Numbered from the stretch's first letter, positions 15,703 through 23,940 are shown. The stretch: 43,959 nucleotides of DNA from Pseudomonas sp. BN411 (GCF_029871235.1 NZ_SSOM01000071.1:1-43959), one strand, 5' to 3'. Translations and numbers: made by a program. Notes: generated from the sequence alone by a model not told the origin.

Positions 15703-15957
15703 TCAGTAGTCGTTCTTGCAGCCGGTGCCCCAGACCAGGTACTCGATTGTCTTGGTCTGCATCTGGCTGTCCTCGTAGGTCATTTGCGCCGGCCCCACGC
15801 CGCAGAAGGTGGTGAGGTCGGTCATCTGGACCACCCGCGCGATATCCAGGTGCACGCCGTACTCGTACTGGGTGACCGGCGGCGCGGTCTGGTCCGTGGC
15901 GGCCAGGGTGACGGTGGAGGCAAGGCTGAGGCTCAAGGCGACGACTAGGGTTTTCAT
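15703..15957 (-). CDS. DUF2790-family small exported protein
   Basis: An 84-aa protein with a signal peptide (MKTLVVALSLSLASTVTLAA) and a DUF2790-like body: YGVHLDIARVVQMTD, CGVGPAQMTYEDS, and a GCKNDY end with two cysteines. DUF2790 proteins are common, often multicopy, small periplasmic proteins in Pseudomonas; some respond to metals such as copper, but no function is settled. The AGGAGA ribosome site lies 7 bases before ATG. It is 47 bp downstream of the cytochrome b561 gene on the same strand and might be read with it. Confidence 0.85.
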   Translation of the reverse strand: MKTLVVALSLSLASTVTLAATDQTAPPVTQYEYGVHLDIARVVQMTDLTTFCGVGPAQMTYEDSQMQTKTIEYLVWGTGCKNDY

Positions 15958-16004
15958 GGTGGGGTTCTCCTGCTGGAGAGGTGGGTTGCGGGGAATGCCC
16001 GCGT

Positions 16005-16565
16005 CTACTGACCGTCAGGCATCGATCGGATGCCCCTGCCGGTGGTCATGCTCGAAAGCACGCCATCCCTGCGGATGAGCGCGTGGTAGAGGGCCGCCGC
16101 CAGGTGCGCCAGGATGCTGATGAACAGCAGGTACGCCAGTACAGTGTGGGCCACGCGCAGCAAGGCATAGAGCCGCGCGTCATGCGGGACGATGGGCGGC
16201 AGCAGCAGGGAGTCGTGGAGCACCACCGGGTAGTCGCCGGCGGACTGCATGGCCCAGCCCACCAGCGGCAGGGCGATCATCAGGCCGTAGAGCAGCAGGT
16301 GGGACAGCTTGGCGATACGTTGCTGCCAGTTGGGCATGTCGCTGGGCAGGGACGGCACCGGACGGGTCAGGCGTACGGCCAGGCGGATCAGCACCAGGAC
16401 CAGCAACGTCACGCCCAGCGGCTTGTGCAGCGCCACCAGTGCGCTGTGGCGCGGCGACAGGTCGCCCACCATGCTGACGCCGATGAAGAGCATGGCCAGC
16501 AGCAGGATCGCCATCAGCCAGTGGAGCACCCGCAGCAGCGGGCTGAAGTGGGTCTGGGTGTTCAT
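16005..16565 (-). CDS. Cytochrome b561 family protein
   Basis: A 186-aa inner-membrane dihaem b cytochrome with four hydrophobic segments. Histidines at expected haem-ligand positions include RVLHWLMA (segment 1), VALHKPLG (segment 2) and two in the later segments (AHTVLAYL, ILAHLAAALYH). It probably moves electrons from quinol to a periplasmic acceptor. The ATG overlaps the stop of the peroxidase gene by 4 bases (ATGA), so the two are cotranscribed; b561 is therefore a likely electron donor for that membrane-anchored peroxidase, an inference. The operon is predicted to be driven by the ECF promoter near 17662-17688. Confidence 0.9.
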   Translation of the reverse strand: MNTQTHFSPLLRVLHWLMAILLLAMLFIGVSMVGDLSPRHSALVALHKPLGVTLLVLVLIRLAVRLTRPVPSLPSDMPNWQQRIAKLSHLLLYGLMIALPLVGWAMQSAGDYPVVLHDSLLLPPIVPHDARLYALLRVAHTVLAYLLFISILAHLAAALYHALIRRDGVLSSMTTGRGIRSMPDGQ

Positions 16566-17620
16566 TTCTGGACTCCTTGCCCGGCGCCGGGTGCGCCTTC
16601 CCGGGTGCGGCGGTTATAGGACACGGCATAGGCGGCCGAGCGTGCGGCGAGGATCGGGTCGTCCGAGACCTGGATACCGTCGGGCAGTACCGTCGGGTCG
16701 TAGTTGATGTCGCGGCAGGCGCCACTGTCCTGCGGCTCGGCGCTTTCCACGACCAGGGTGCCGGCATCCACCTGGCGACGGTCGGCCGGCCACTGGCGGG
16801 TCGCGTCATGGGTGGGGTCGCCGGGTTCGGCGAGGGTCAGCATCAGGTGCCAGCGCAATGGGCCCCGCGCCAGGCGTTGCTGCAGGTCGTGGCTGAGGAA
16901 ATCCGCGTCGGTGCCGGCGTCGCCCAGGGGCTCGAAGGGTGTCTCCGGTTGCACCGACCAGCGCACGAAGTGGCCATTGCCGGCAGCGTCCACCAGACGG
17001 AAGGCGTTGATGCCGTTGTAGGCGACGTTGGCAAAGCTGTTGCTGGGCTTGGCGCTTTGGGACCACTGACGGAAGGCGGCGCTTTCCGGGTGGGCGGCGA
17101 AGAAGGCCTGCATCTTTGCCGGGTCCGGCTTGCCGGTGGCGGGATCGGGGCGGGCGGCCAGAACCTGCTCGTAGAAGGCTTCCGGGGTAGCCACCGGCAG
17201 CACCGGCGGCGTGTTCATGCCGGTGCGCCACTGCTCGCCGCCGGGTAACTGGAACAGCAGCGCCATGCTGCGGGTGGGTACGCCGGCATCCGGCGCATGG
17301 GGATTGCTGCCGCCGATGGCCAGGCGGCCGATCACCGCCACCGTGCCGGGGGCGAAGACGGAAGCGCGGGACAGTTGCGCAGCCTGGCCGTTGCTCTCGA
17401 AGTGGCCGGCAATGCAGATGCCTTTCGCGTGGTTCTTGCGGTAGCCGGGGAACTTGCCGGCGTTGGCCTCGAAGGCGTCGATGATCCGCTGCGGGGTCAG
17501 GTGCTCGCCGCCGATCCAGCCGCCGGCGTAGGCGAAGGCGGCTGCCAGTCCGCCAGTGGCGAGGCCGATCACGGCCAGTCGTGCCGCCAGGTCAATCCCC
17601 TTGGGTGGTGCCTTGCTCAT
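16562..17620 (-). CDS. Catalase-related haem peroxidase (SrpA-type), membrane-anchored
   Basis: A 352-aa mini-catalase, shorter than true catalases. An N-terminal hydrophobic segment (about residues 12-36) is a membrane anchor or uncleaved signal. The distal His is His73 (IAGHFESNG) and the proximal haem ligand fits Arg327-x-x-x-Tyr331 (RSAAYAVSYNRR). These proteins use peroxides with an electron donor instead of efficient disproportionation. It heads a two-gene operon with cytochrome b561 and is divergent from an ECF sigma/anti-sigma pair; both operons have the same promoter motif. A function in periplasmic peroxide defence follows from family and context. Confidence 0.9.
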   Translation of the reverse strand: MSKAPPKGIDLAARLAVIGLATGGLAAAFAYAGGWIGGEHLTPQRIIDAFEANAGKFPGYRKNHAKGICIAGHFESNGQAAQLSRASVFAPGTVAVIGRLAIGGSNPHAPDAGVPTRSMALLFQLPGGEQWRTGMNTPPVLPVATPEAFYEQVLAARPDPATGKPDPAKMQAFFAAHPESAAFRQWSQSAKPSNSFANVAYNGINAFRLVDAAGNGHFVRWSVQPETPFEPLGDAGTDADFLSHDLQQRLARGPLRWHLMLTLAEPGDPTHDATRQWPADRRQVDAGTLVVESAEPQDSGACRDINYDPTVLPDGIQVSDDPILAARSAAYAVSYNRRTREGAPGAGQGVQK

Positions 17621-17660
17621 GCGATACTCCCGGGCGAAATGCCCTTGTCCATGAGCCGGT

Positions 17661-17719
17661 GAGACGCACCCCTCAGGGCTTTATTCCCGGTCGGGAATAA
17701 AATCCCGCCTCGCACGTCT
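17661..17719. promoter_or_regulatory. Mirrored divergent ECF promoters
   Basis: The palindrome TTATTCCCGGTCGGGAATAA (17681-17700; one central mismatched pair) provides overlapping -35 elements for both directions. Rightward: GGGAATAAA at 17693-17701, 13 bp, then CGTCT at 17715-17719, 41 bp before the sigma gene ATG. Leftward: GGGAATAAA at 17688-17680, 13 bp, then CGTCT at 17666-17662, 42 bp before the peroxidase ATG. Identical sequence and spacing, and a CGTC -10 typical of ECF promoters, point to the adjacent sigma factor controlling itself and the peroxidase operon. Promoter function is inferred. Confidence 0.75.
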
Positions 17720-17759
17720 TCTCGTCGCACCCTTGGCAAGAGCGGCACAACACCTGGCT

Positions 17760-18266
17760 ATGAACATGATCGAAGACGCGGAACTGCGGGAGTTATTACA
17801 GAGGCTGCGACGTTTCGCGCTGTGGCTGACGCGCAATGCGAGCAGCGCTGACGACCTGGTCCAGGCGACGCTGGAGCGGGCGCTGTCGCGCTGGAGCAGC
17901 AAGGGCGACGGCAACCTCCGCGCTTGGCTGTTCGCCATCCTCTATCGGCAGTTCCTTGACGGCCAGCGGCGGGCCCGTCGCCATGCGCGGCTGCTGGAAA
18001 TATTCGGCGGCCGCACCGAGGAAGCGCCCTCCACTGAGGATCTGGTGGTCAACCAGGCCACCCTCGAGGCGTTCGGCCGGCTGCCGGCGGAGCAGCGCGC
18101 GCTCCTGCTCCTGGTGAGCGTGGAGGGGCTCAGCTACAAGGAGGCCGCCGATACCCTCGGCATTCCCATCGGCACCGTGATGTCCAGGCTGTCCCGCGCG
18201 CGCAAGGCGCTGCGTGAGCTGGCCGAGGGCGAGATGTCCAACCCTCATCTGCGGGTACTCAAATGA
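17760..18266 (+). CDS. ECF-family RNA polymerase sigma factor
   Basis: A 168-aa sigma-70-family factor of ECF size. Region 2 covers about 10-78 (ASSADDLVQATLERALSRW in 2.2 to 2.3), and region 4.2 is an HTH near 125-155 (LSYKEAADTLGIPIGTVMSRL). There is no extra C-terminal domain. An in-frame start at 17733 would overlap the predicted promoter transcript start, so ATG 17760 is preferred; ATG 17766 is also possible. Its stop overlaps the anti-sigma start (ATGA). The mirrored promoter upstream suggests autoregulation and control of the peroxidase/b561 operon. The inducing signal is probably oxidative, by inference from the target. Confidence 0.92.
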   Translation: MNMIEDAELRELLQRLRRFALWLTRNASSADDLVQATLERALSRWSSKGDGNLRAWLFAILYRQFLDGQRRARRHARLLEIFGGRTEEAPSTEDLVVNQATLEAFGRLPAEQRALLLLVSVEGLSYKEAADTLGIPIGTVMSRLSRARKALRELAEGEMSNPHLRVLK

Positions 18267-19006
18267 ACGCATTCCATCCCAGCGAAGATGACCTGCACGC
18301 CTACCTCGACGGCCAGCTCGATGCCGAGCAGAGCAAGGCGGTAGAAGCCTATCTGGCGGCCAATCCGGAAGCGGCCGCACGGGTGGAGGCCTGGCGGCGG
18401 GATGCCCAGATGCTCCGCGTGGCCCTGGCCAATCCGGGCCTCGCGCCCAACCCGCGTCTCGACCCGGTGGCCATCCGGGCTTCACTGCGTGCGCGCAAGC
18501 AGCGTCGCCTGGCCCTGGCGGCATCCTTCGTCCTGGCGCTCGGTGCGGGCGGCCTGGGTGGCTGGCAAGCGCGGGACATGAGCCTGCTGGCGGCCAATCC
18601 GCCGATGCAGGATGCCCTTCAGGCCCACCGCCTGTTCGCCGCCAGTCCAGTGGTCGACATCCGCGCCAGGCAGCCCAGCGAACTCCAGGCGTGGCTGGAT
18701 CAGCGCTTCAGCCATGCAGCTCGGATTCCCGACCTCAGCCCCTACGGCTTCACCCCGGTAGGTGGCCGCTGGCTGGTGACCGAACAGGGCGCGGCGGCGT
18801 TGCTCCTGTTCGAAGACAACCAGGGACAACGGGTCAGCCTGTACCTGCGGGCGCCGGGCTCGCTGTACCCGAGCATGAAGCAGGGCCAGCGCCGGGACGG
18901 CGAACTGGAGGCCCGGTACTGGTCCAGGAATGGCTACAACTACGCCCTGGTGAGCAGGGAAGGGGACCCGCGCGGCGACGTGCTGGGGCGGGCGCTGTCG
19001 TTTTGA
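18263..19006 (+). CDS. Transmembrane anti-sigma factor
   Basis: A 247-aa protein. The N-terminal cytoplasmic domain has the anti-sigma pattern EDDLHAYLDGQLD (8-20) and a helical continuation; one membrane segment follows an RARKQRR stop-transfer at about residues 81-98 (LALAASFVLALGAGGLGGW); the remaining 150 residues form a periplasmic domain. No HxxxCxxC zinc motif is present, so it is not of the redox ZAS type. It is translationally coupled to the ECF sigma gene, which it probably holds inactive until a periplasmic signal releases it. The periplasmic domain, possibly the sensor, is not one I recognise. Confidence 0.88.
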   Translation: MNAFHPSEDDLHAYLDGQLDAEQSKAVEAYLAANPEAAARVEAWRRDAQMLRVALANPGLAPNPRLDPVAIRASLRARKQRRLALAASFVLALGAGGLGGWQARDMSLLAANPPMQDALQAHRLFAASPVVDIRARQPSELQAWLDQRFSHAARIPDLSPYGFTPVGGRWLVTEQGAAALLLFEDNQGQRVSLYLRAPGSLYPSMKQGQRRDGELEARYWSRNGYNYALVSREGDPRGDVLGRALSF

Positions 19007-19158
19007 CGGGCGTCCGACGCTCAGGACCGCAACGCGGTCCCCGCTCTTCTGTGGGAGCGGCCCATGCGAGTGCCGGTGGGAACGCTCGGTGCTCGCGGGC
19101 GTTACAATGGCGCCAGCGCTGATCCCTCCGGATCGGGCACACCCGGAGCCAGCTTCGA

Positions 19159-19848
19159 ATGTTCACCCTTGCAAACCTGGACACATCGCCGCCCGAATCC
19201 CTGAAGAGCCAGGTTCTACAAATGGTGGTGGACTACTTCAGCGACATCAGCCCGGTGTCGCTGACGCCTAGCAATCCGCTCTATCAGTTGTATCAGTACG
19301 TGATTGGCTACGAGGTACATCTGTATCTGCAGGCCATGAACAGCTCTCTGGATAGCACCGCGCGGTTGATCCTGGCCCTGGATGATGAAGATCCCTCCCA
19401 GGTGCTGGGTTTTACCCTGTATCTGCCGAGTCAGGATGATGCCGAGGCCTGCACTCTCGCCTATATCGCCGTCAAAGCCAGCCACCGCCGACGCGGTATT
19501 GCCCGGGCGATGTTGCAGCGGATGGTCAAGCATCGGCCCCACGTCGAACTGGCCTGCGTGGCGAACAAGGTGCCTACCTTTGAAGCGATGGGGTTTCAGG
19601 TACTGGCAGTGCAGGGGCCGCACGTGCTGCTGAATACTCGCGACCACCGCTCGGACGGCATGGTGGCGGTGCAGGATCTGGCCCCGATATTCCAATCCAA
19701 GGAAGTGCGGCAGATCCACGCCTACCTGGTGCAGCAACACGGCAAGAAGGCCATGAGCGAGGCCGAGAACAAACGCGACCGCCTGCTCGATCAGATGGCC
19801 CATCAGGCTCAGGCATTGGTGAAAGAGCGCTTCCCTACGATTCACTGA
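19159..19848 (+). CDS. GNAT-family N-acetyltransferase
   Basis: A 229-aa protein whose central part has the GNAT acetyl-CoA loop HRRRGIARAMLQRMV (about 114-128) after a beta strand (ACTLAYIAVKAS). The N-terminal 70 residues and the C-terminal 50 (KAMSEAENKRDRLLDQMAHQ, helical and charged) are extensions beyond a minimal GNAT fold. The acetylated substrate is not known. It stands alone between the anti-sigma gene and a gene-poor stretch. The start has GGAG about 11 bases upstream, rather far but acceptable. Confidence 0.82.
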   Translation: MFTLANLDTSPPESLKSQVLQMVVDYFSDISPVSLTPSNPLYQLYQYVIGYEVHLYLQAMNSSLDSTARLILALDDEDPSQVLGFTLYLPSQDDAEACTLAYIAVKASHRRRGIARAMLQRMVKHRPHVELACVANKVPTFEAMGFQVLAVQGPHVLLNTRDHRSDGMVAVQDLAPIFQSKEVRQIHAYLVQQHGKKAMSEAENKRDRLLDQMAHQAQALVKERFPTIH

Positions 19849-20150
19849 CCGCCAAAGGGACTGACAGGTACTCAAACTCTCTTTGCCCGGCAGGCGTCAC
19901 CAGCAACTTCATTTCAGGCCCAGATAGATGGATGGTGATCCTGGGGCAATGGATGGGGCGGCAGTCTTCAGGTGGACGTCTAGGCTGATTCGTGCCCCAC
20001 CCTCTTAGGGGGCATCGGCGCCTCTGGCAGGTTGAACCTCTGTCCGAGGCGCTTTCATTTCGAGCGGCATCATCCACGGTTTCACTTTCTCGGATTTGCT
20101 CACCTGGCCGAGAGGGCCCTGATGCCGAGCATTCATCCGTCAGTCGTGAG
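19849..20150. other. Gene-poor stretch after the GNAT gene
   Basis: No confident gene. On the minus strand a 32-codon frame from GTG 20103 to TAA 20005 reads SKSEKVKPWMMPLEM..., with protein-like composition but no clear ribosome site. A second minus-strand frame ending near 19835 has a plausible C-terminal part (EMKLLVTPAGQREFEYLSVP) preceded by an implausible arginine/cysteine-rich segment. These may be remnants of a decayed gene. Confidence 0.4.
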
Positions 20151-20438
20151 TCACCGCAGCGCCTTGATCCGCTTCAGGACCAGGACCAGGGCGAACCCCA
20201 TGCCTCTTTCGTATTCAGTCTTGTGCAGGCTGGGTGAGGTGGTGGCGCCGGCTTTCCTGAGTTCTCTGACCAGGTCGAACAATTCCATGAGTGCCGGGCG
20301 GCCAACGGGTGAGGCGATTGCTTCGTTGATCAATGCTTCGAGCATCGCTGGCAGATCACTGACGCACGTGCCTTCGCGGGTGACGACTTCCTTGGCCATC
20401 GCCAGGCCTGCAGCGTGCTGTTGGGTGGGCTTTTTCAT
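20151..20438 (-). CDS. Hypothetical protein, 95 aa
   Basis: The product begins MKKPTQQHAAGLAMAKEVVTREG and ends LVLKRIKALR. It is a small, probably helical cytoplasmic protein without a signal peptide or known motif. The start is set at ATG 20438 because GGAG stands 6 bases upstream (GGAGAACATC); a TTG four codons earlier is the alternative. Composition and ribosome site support a real gene, but I do not recognise the family. It is isolated, with no same-strand neighbour within 500 bp, so the context gives no functional hint. Confidence 0.65.
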   Translation of the reverse strand: MKKPTQQHAAGLAMAKEVVTREGTCVSDLPAMLEALINEAIASPVGRPALMELFDLVRELRKAGATTSPSLHKTEYERGMGFALVLVLKRIKALR

Positions 20439-20450
20439 GATGTTCTCCAA

Positions 20451-21003
20451 AGGAGTATCACTTTTTAGACAGCCTGCGGCCGGAGGCGATCAAACTGATT
20501 CCTGTGTCAGGTCACTGCGAGCAGGGGGCGATTACCTTTTGACCGGTCTACGGCGCAATAACGCTTACGGCCCGGGGCACCCTGTGCTGTTCGGAAAGGG
20601 CAGGGTGGTCAGGTGTTAGTCGGCTTCATCGGATGTGCTCGCCGAACGGCGGAGGGTCGTTCCAAGGCTTTAGTAAGGCCAGCGATACAGGAGCAACCAC
20701 GATATCGCCATCTGCGATCAACCTTGATCCATAAGGCGCAATCAGACTGAAAGCTGTCCGATGGCTGATTGACAGTATCGGAGGGGTTGTAACAAAGTGT
20801 TTCCATTGGATGGAGAAGGTGAAAGCCGCAACAGGATTCGTCTCGGCTCTACCACTCGTCACGCTCATACCCGTGACAGCGCTACGCTTGGTTCCCGCTT
20901 CGCGAAACCGTCAGCTATCACGTAGTTTCCAACTCTTTGGCGCCCTTCGCCGATGCCGTTCCCTGGCAATTTGATTACAGGGGTCTATGGCGAGGAGTGG
21001 CTG
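20451..21003. other. Gap of about 550 bp upstream of the multicopper oxidase gene
   Basis: Base composition is less GC-rich than the surroundings. The only candidate gene is a minus-strand frame, 20868 to 20626 (80 codons; it includes IAPYGSRLIADGDIVVAPVSL). It looks protein-like but has no clear ribosome site, so it is not called. CTTCGCGAAACCG near 20910 and a run of divergent-looking sequence could be part of the oxidase promoter. Nothing else is recognised. Confidence 0.35.
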
Positions 21004-23238
21004 ATGTACCTTCCGAAAGATGCGTCAAGGGCACGCCTGCGCGAAGCAGAAAATGCGAGTAGGAATTTCGCGGAACTGGCAACGGCCTTATCAAAAGGGG
21101 AAGTCACTCGACGCGACTTCATCAAATGGGGCCTGGCGACTTCCAGTGGCTTGCTGGTTCCCGTACACGGCTTGACTCCCTTCTCCAGCAGCGCCTATGC
21201 GACGACGTTAGGCATCCCCACGGGGTTGTCACCCAGCCCGCTGTTCGGCGTGCAACCTTTCACCCAACCGATGCCACGCTTCGATGTACTGCCCCGCAAG
21301 ACATTCACCTTCGGAGCGGGCGTGATGAATCCCATTCCGGCGTTCCCCGGAACGCCAGGCCCTGACCCGACCGAACAGGCCAACACCACGCAGCAACCGG
21401 TACCTGCCGTACTGGGCGGCGGCACCGGCCCCATCGAGGGGCGGCCACCGGGACCGATCTGGGCCCACCAGCACTGGAATGAGTTCCCACCCAAGGTGAC
21501 GGTCGAGGTCACCCAGGAAGGTGCCAAACCCAACACCGTCTACAACCCCGGTGTGCCATCGGAACTGAACTCCGGGATCGACCCGGCGCACGCCCTGCGC
21601 CCGGCGTTCCACCCCGACTTGCCGGACCAGGGACCGCTGGCGTTATGGACCTTCAACGGCACCCTGCCGCCCAAGCTGCTGGTCGGCCGATACCACGAGC
21701 ACATCCTGTTGCGGCACCACAACCGCCTGCCGGAGGACCCGACGCAGAATGGCGGCTTCGGTATTCACACCATCACCACCCACGAGCACAACGGCCACCA
21801 CGGCGCGGAGAACGACGGATTCACCGGAGCCTATTTCTTCCCCGGCGAGTTCTACGACTACCACTATCCGATCTGCCACGGCGGCTACTTCAGCATCAAC
21901 CAGGGCGCCAATGATCCGCGTTGCGGTTCGCCCAACGATGCCGGCGGCATCGACAACCTCCAGGGTGACTACCACGAAACCATGAGCACCCACTGGTTCC
22001 ACGACCACATGTTCAGCTTCACCTCGCAGAACGTGTACAAGGGCAACGCCGGGATGTTCAACATCTACAGCAGCCTCGATCGCGGTAACGAGGAGATCGA
22101 CGACGGCGTGAACCTGCGCCTGCCCAGTGGCTCGGCCAAGTCGTACGGCAACCTCGACTACGACGTGAACCTGATGCTCGCGGACAAGGCCTGGGACCAG
22201 GACGGCCAACTGGCGATGGATATCTTCGACTTCGACGGGTTCCTCGGCGACGTGATGACGGTGAACCTGGTCTACAAGCCGTTCTTCGAAGTGGAGCGGC
22301 GCAAGTACCGCTTCCGCATCCTCAACGCGGCGGTGGCACGTTTCTTCAAGCTGGCCCTGAGCGACGCCTCGCCGATGGTCCAGATTGCCAATGACGGTAA
22401 CCTGCTGCCAACTCCGGTGACGCTCACGACCCTCGACGAAATGGGCATCGCCGAGCGCTACGACATCGTCATCGACTTCTCCCGTTATTCCATCGGGAGC
22501 AAGGTCTGGATGGTCAATCTCGCCGAGCACGAAAACGGCCGCAGGCCCATTCAGGATCTCTCGCTACGCGATGCGATGTCGGGCACGTCCAGCGACCCGT
22601 GCGTCGGTCGCTTCCTGGAGTTCCGCATCGTCCGCGATCCGCCCCGACCCGATATCAGCCAAGTCCCCGAGGTCCTCGTAACGAATCCCGACCTGTCAGA
22701 TATCCCGGTCGCCGCCGAGCGTACGTTCGTGTTCGGTCGCGGCGCCATCCAGACCACCAGCGACCCCATCTCGTCGTTCTTCGGCCCATGGGGCATCGGG
22801 ACCGATGGCGGCGACAAGCTTGACGCGGACTTTGGCCGCATCTCGGCAGCCCCGCGCTTCGGCACTCGCGAGATCTGGACGCTGAAGAACGGCGGTGCGG
22901 GCTGGGACCACCCGATCCACATCCACTTCGAGGAGGGCCAGATCCTCGCTCGCAACGGCCGGGCGAGAAACGTCCCGGCCTGGGAACGCGGCCGCAAGGA
23001 TGTCTATCGCCTGCACCCGGGTACCAGCGTCACGCTCACCATGCAGTTCCGCGACTTCGGCGGGATGTTCATGGAGCACTGCCACAACACCACCCACGAA
23101 GACAACGCCATGCTCTTGCGCTGGGAGATCGACGATGCCGGCGGCGCTTTCCTGCGTCCATTGCCAACGCCGATCCCGACACCCCAGGGAGTGCGCTTCG
23201 TGGACCCGACCGAGGTCCTGCCGACGGCCTTTCGATAG
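21004..23238 (+). CDS. Tat-exported multicopper oxidase
   Basis: A 744-aa three-domain multicopper oxidase. A Tat signal lies near residues 38-65 (TRRDFIKWG, then a hydrophobic stretch ending SSAYA), so it is exported folded. Copper motifs: HEHNGHH (260-266), HWFHDH (330-335), HPIHIHF (636-642) and HCHNTTHEDNAM (692-703; type-1 ligands Cys693, His698 and axial Met703). It oxidises an organic or metal substrate with four-electron reduction of O2; laccase-like, bilirubin-oxidase-like or metal-oxidising activity are all possible. ATG 21004 has GAGGAG about 6 bases upstream and is preferred to ATG 20953. The 9-bp gap to the next gene implies an operon. Confidence 0.9.
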   Translation: MYLPKDASRARLREAENASRNFAELATALSKGEVTRRDFIKWGLATSSGLLVPVHGLTPFSSSAYATTLGIPTGLSPSPLFGVQPFTQPMPRFDVLPRKTFTFGAGVMNPIPAFPGTPGPDPTEQANTTQQPVPAVLGGGTGPIEGRPPGPIWAHQHWNEFPPKVTVEVTQEGAKPNTVYNPGVPSELNSGIDPAHALRPAFHPDLPDQGPLALWTFNGTLPPKLLVGRYHEHILLRHHNRLPEDPTQNGGFGIHTITTHEHNGHHGAENDGFTGAYFFPGEFYDYHYPICHGGYFSINQGANDPRCGSPNDAGGIDNLQGDYHETMSTHWFHDHMFSFTSQNVYKGNAGMFNIYSSLDRGNEEIDDGVNLRLPSGSAKSYGNLDYDVNLMLADKAWDQDGQLAMDIFDFDGFLGDVMTVNLVYKPFFEVERRKYRFRILNAAVARFFKLALSDASPMVQIANDGNLLPTPVTLTTLDEMGIAERYDIVIDFSRYSIGSKVWMVNLAEHENGRRPIQDLSLRDAMSGTSSDPCVGRFLEFRIVRDPPRPDISQVPEVLVTNPDLSDIPVAAERTFVFGRGAIQTTSDPISSFFGPWGIGTDGGDKLDADFGRISAAPRFGTREIWTLKNGGAGWDHPIHIHFEEGQILARNGRARNVPAWERGRKDVYRLHPGTSVTLTMQFRDFGGMFMEHCHNTTHEDNAMLLRWEIDDAGGAFLRPLPTPIPTPQGVRFVDPTEVLPTAFR

Positions 23239-23247
23239 GAGCACAGC

Positions 23248-23742
23248 ATGAACATCATGCACGGAAGAATCCCGCCAGCGCTGCTGGCATTCGCCGGGTT
23301 GGTGGCAGTCCTGGAGTCCAGTAGCGCTGCCTCCTCGCGCCGCTTCGAACGTCGCGAGGATGTGCGGACGGTCACCATCGCCGGCACCTTGGCGGGCAAA
23401 ACCGAGGACATCGACATCAACGGGGTCGCGCGCATCATCTCCACCGCGTTCGTCGATGACGACCCGGGCGCGCCGCCGGGGGTATTCCTGCTCATCGACT
23501 TTATCGAGGCGACCGGCGTCGGCCAGCAGAGTGGGACGCTCTTTCTGGTTCATGGCGAGAACCAGGTGCTCCGTTTACTCATCCCGACCGACGTGGTGGA
23601 GCTGACGTTCCCCATCTCGCCAGCGAACGCCAAGAAGTCTGCGGCCACGGAGTCGGTGCTGGCCACTTTTCAATTGACCTACAACGTGGGCCAAGGCCAG
23701 TTGATCGCTGCCAGCGCCAGCTTCTCCACGCCGGCGCTCTAG
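23248..23742 (+). CDS. Small exported protein encoded with the multicopper oxidase
   Basis: A 164-aa product with a signal peptide-like start (IPPALLAFAGLVAVLESSSAAS) and a beta-rich mature part (VRTVTIAGTLAG, GVFLLIDFIEATG, SGTLFLVHGENQVLRLLIP). No cysteines or copper-binding His/Met clusters are evident, which argues against a simple metallochaperone. AGGAG lies within the oxidase stop region about 8 bases before ATG 23248. Because it follows the oxidase by 9 bp it probably shares its function, perhaps as a periplasmic or surface partner. I do not recognise the family. Confidence 0.75.
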   Translation: MNIMHGRIPPALLAFAGLVAVLESSSAASSRRFERREDVRTVTIAGTLAGKTEDIDINGVARIISTAFVDDDPGAPPGVFLLIDFIEATGVGQQSGTLFLVHGENQVLRLLIPTDVVELTFPISPANAKKSAATESVLATFQLTYNVGQGQLIAASASFSTPAL

Positions 23743-23861
23743 GACAGGGGGGCAGAGGTGTGAGGGGGCGATCCGTTGCTTCGGTGTGGATCGCCTTTCT
23801 CGATCTCACTGCAGCGCGTTGGGTCAGCGCCTGCCCGGGCTGGCAGGATGAGGCCGATCCG

Positions 23862-23940
23862 GTAGGGTGCGCCGTGCGCACCGGCGGTTTGACGTGGTGC
23901 CGAAGCTCTTCCTGAAGTCGGTGCGCACAGCGCACCCTAC
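23862..23940. repeat. Inverted repeat GTAGGGTGCGCCG / CAGCGCACCCTAC (second copy)
   Basis: The same element as at 4776-4839, with a longer loop. Arms GTAGGGTGCGCcGTGCGCACC and GGTGCGCACaGCGCACCCTAC pair over 20 of 21 positions around a 37-bp centre. It is located after the oxidase operon in a gap of about 390 bp. Confidence 0.8.

Noticed and set aside
20953-21003. Upstream start for the multicopper oxidase
   Set aside because: ATG 21004 has GAGGAG at good spacing and brings the twin-arginine motif nearer the N-terminus; the upstream 17 codons look noncoding, although they cannot be excluded.
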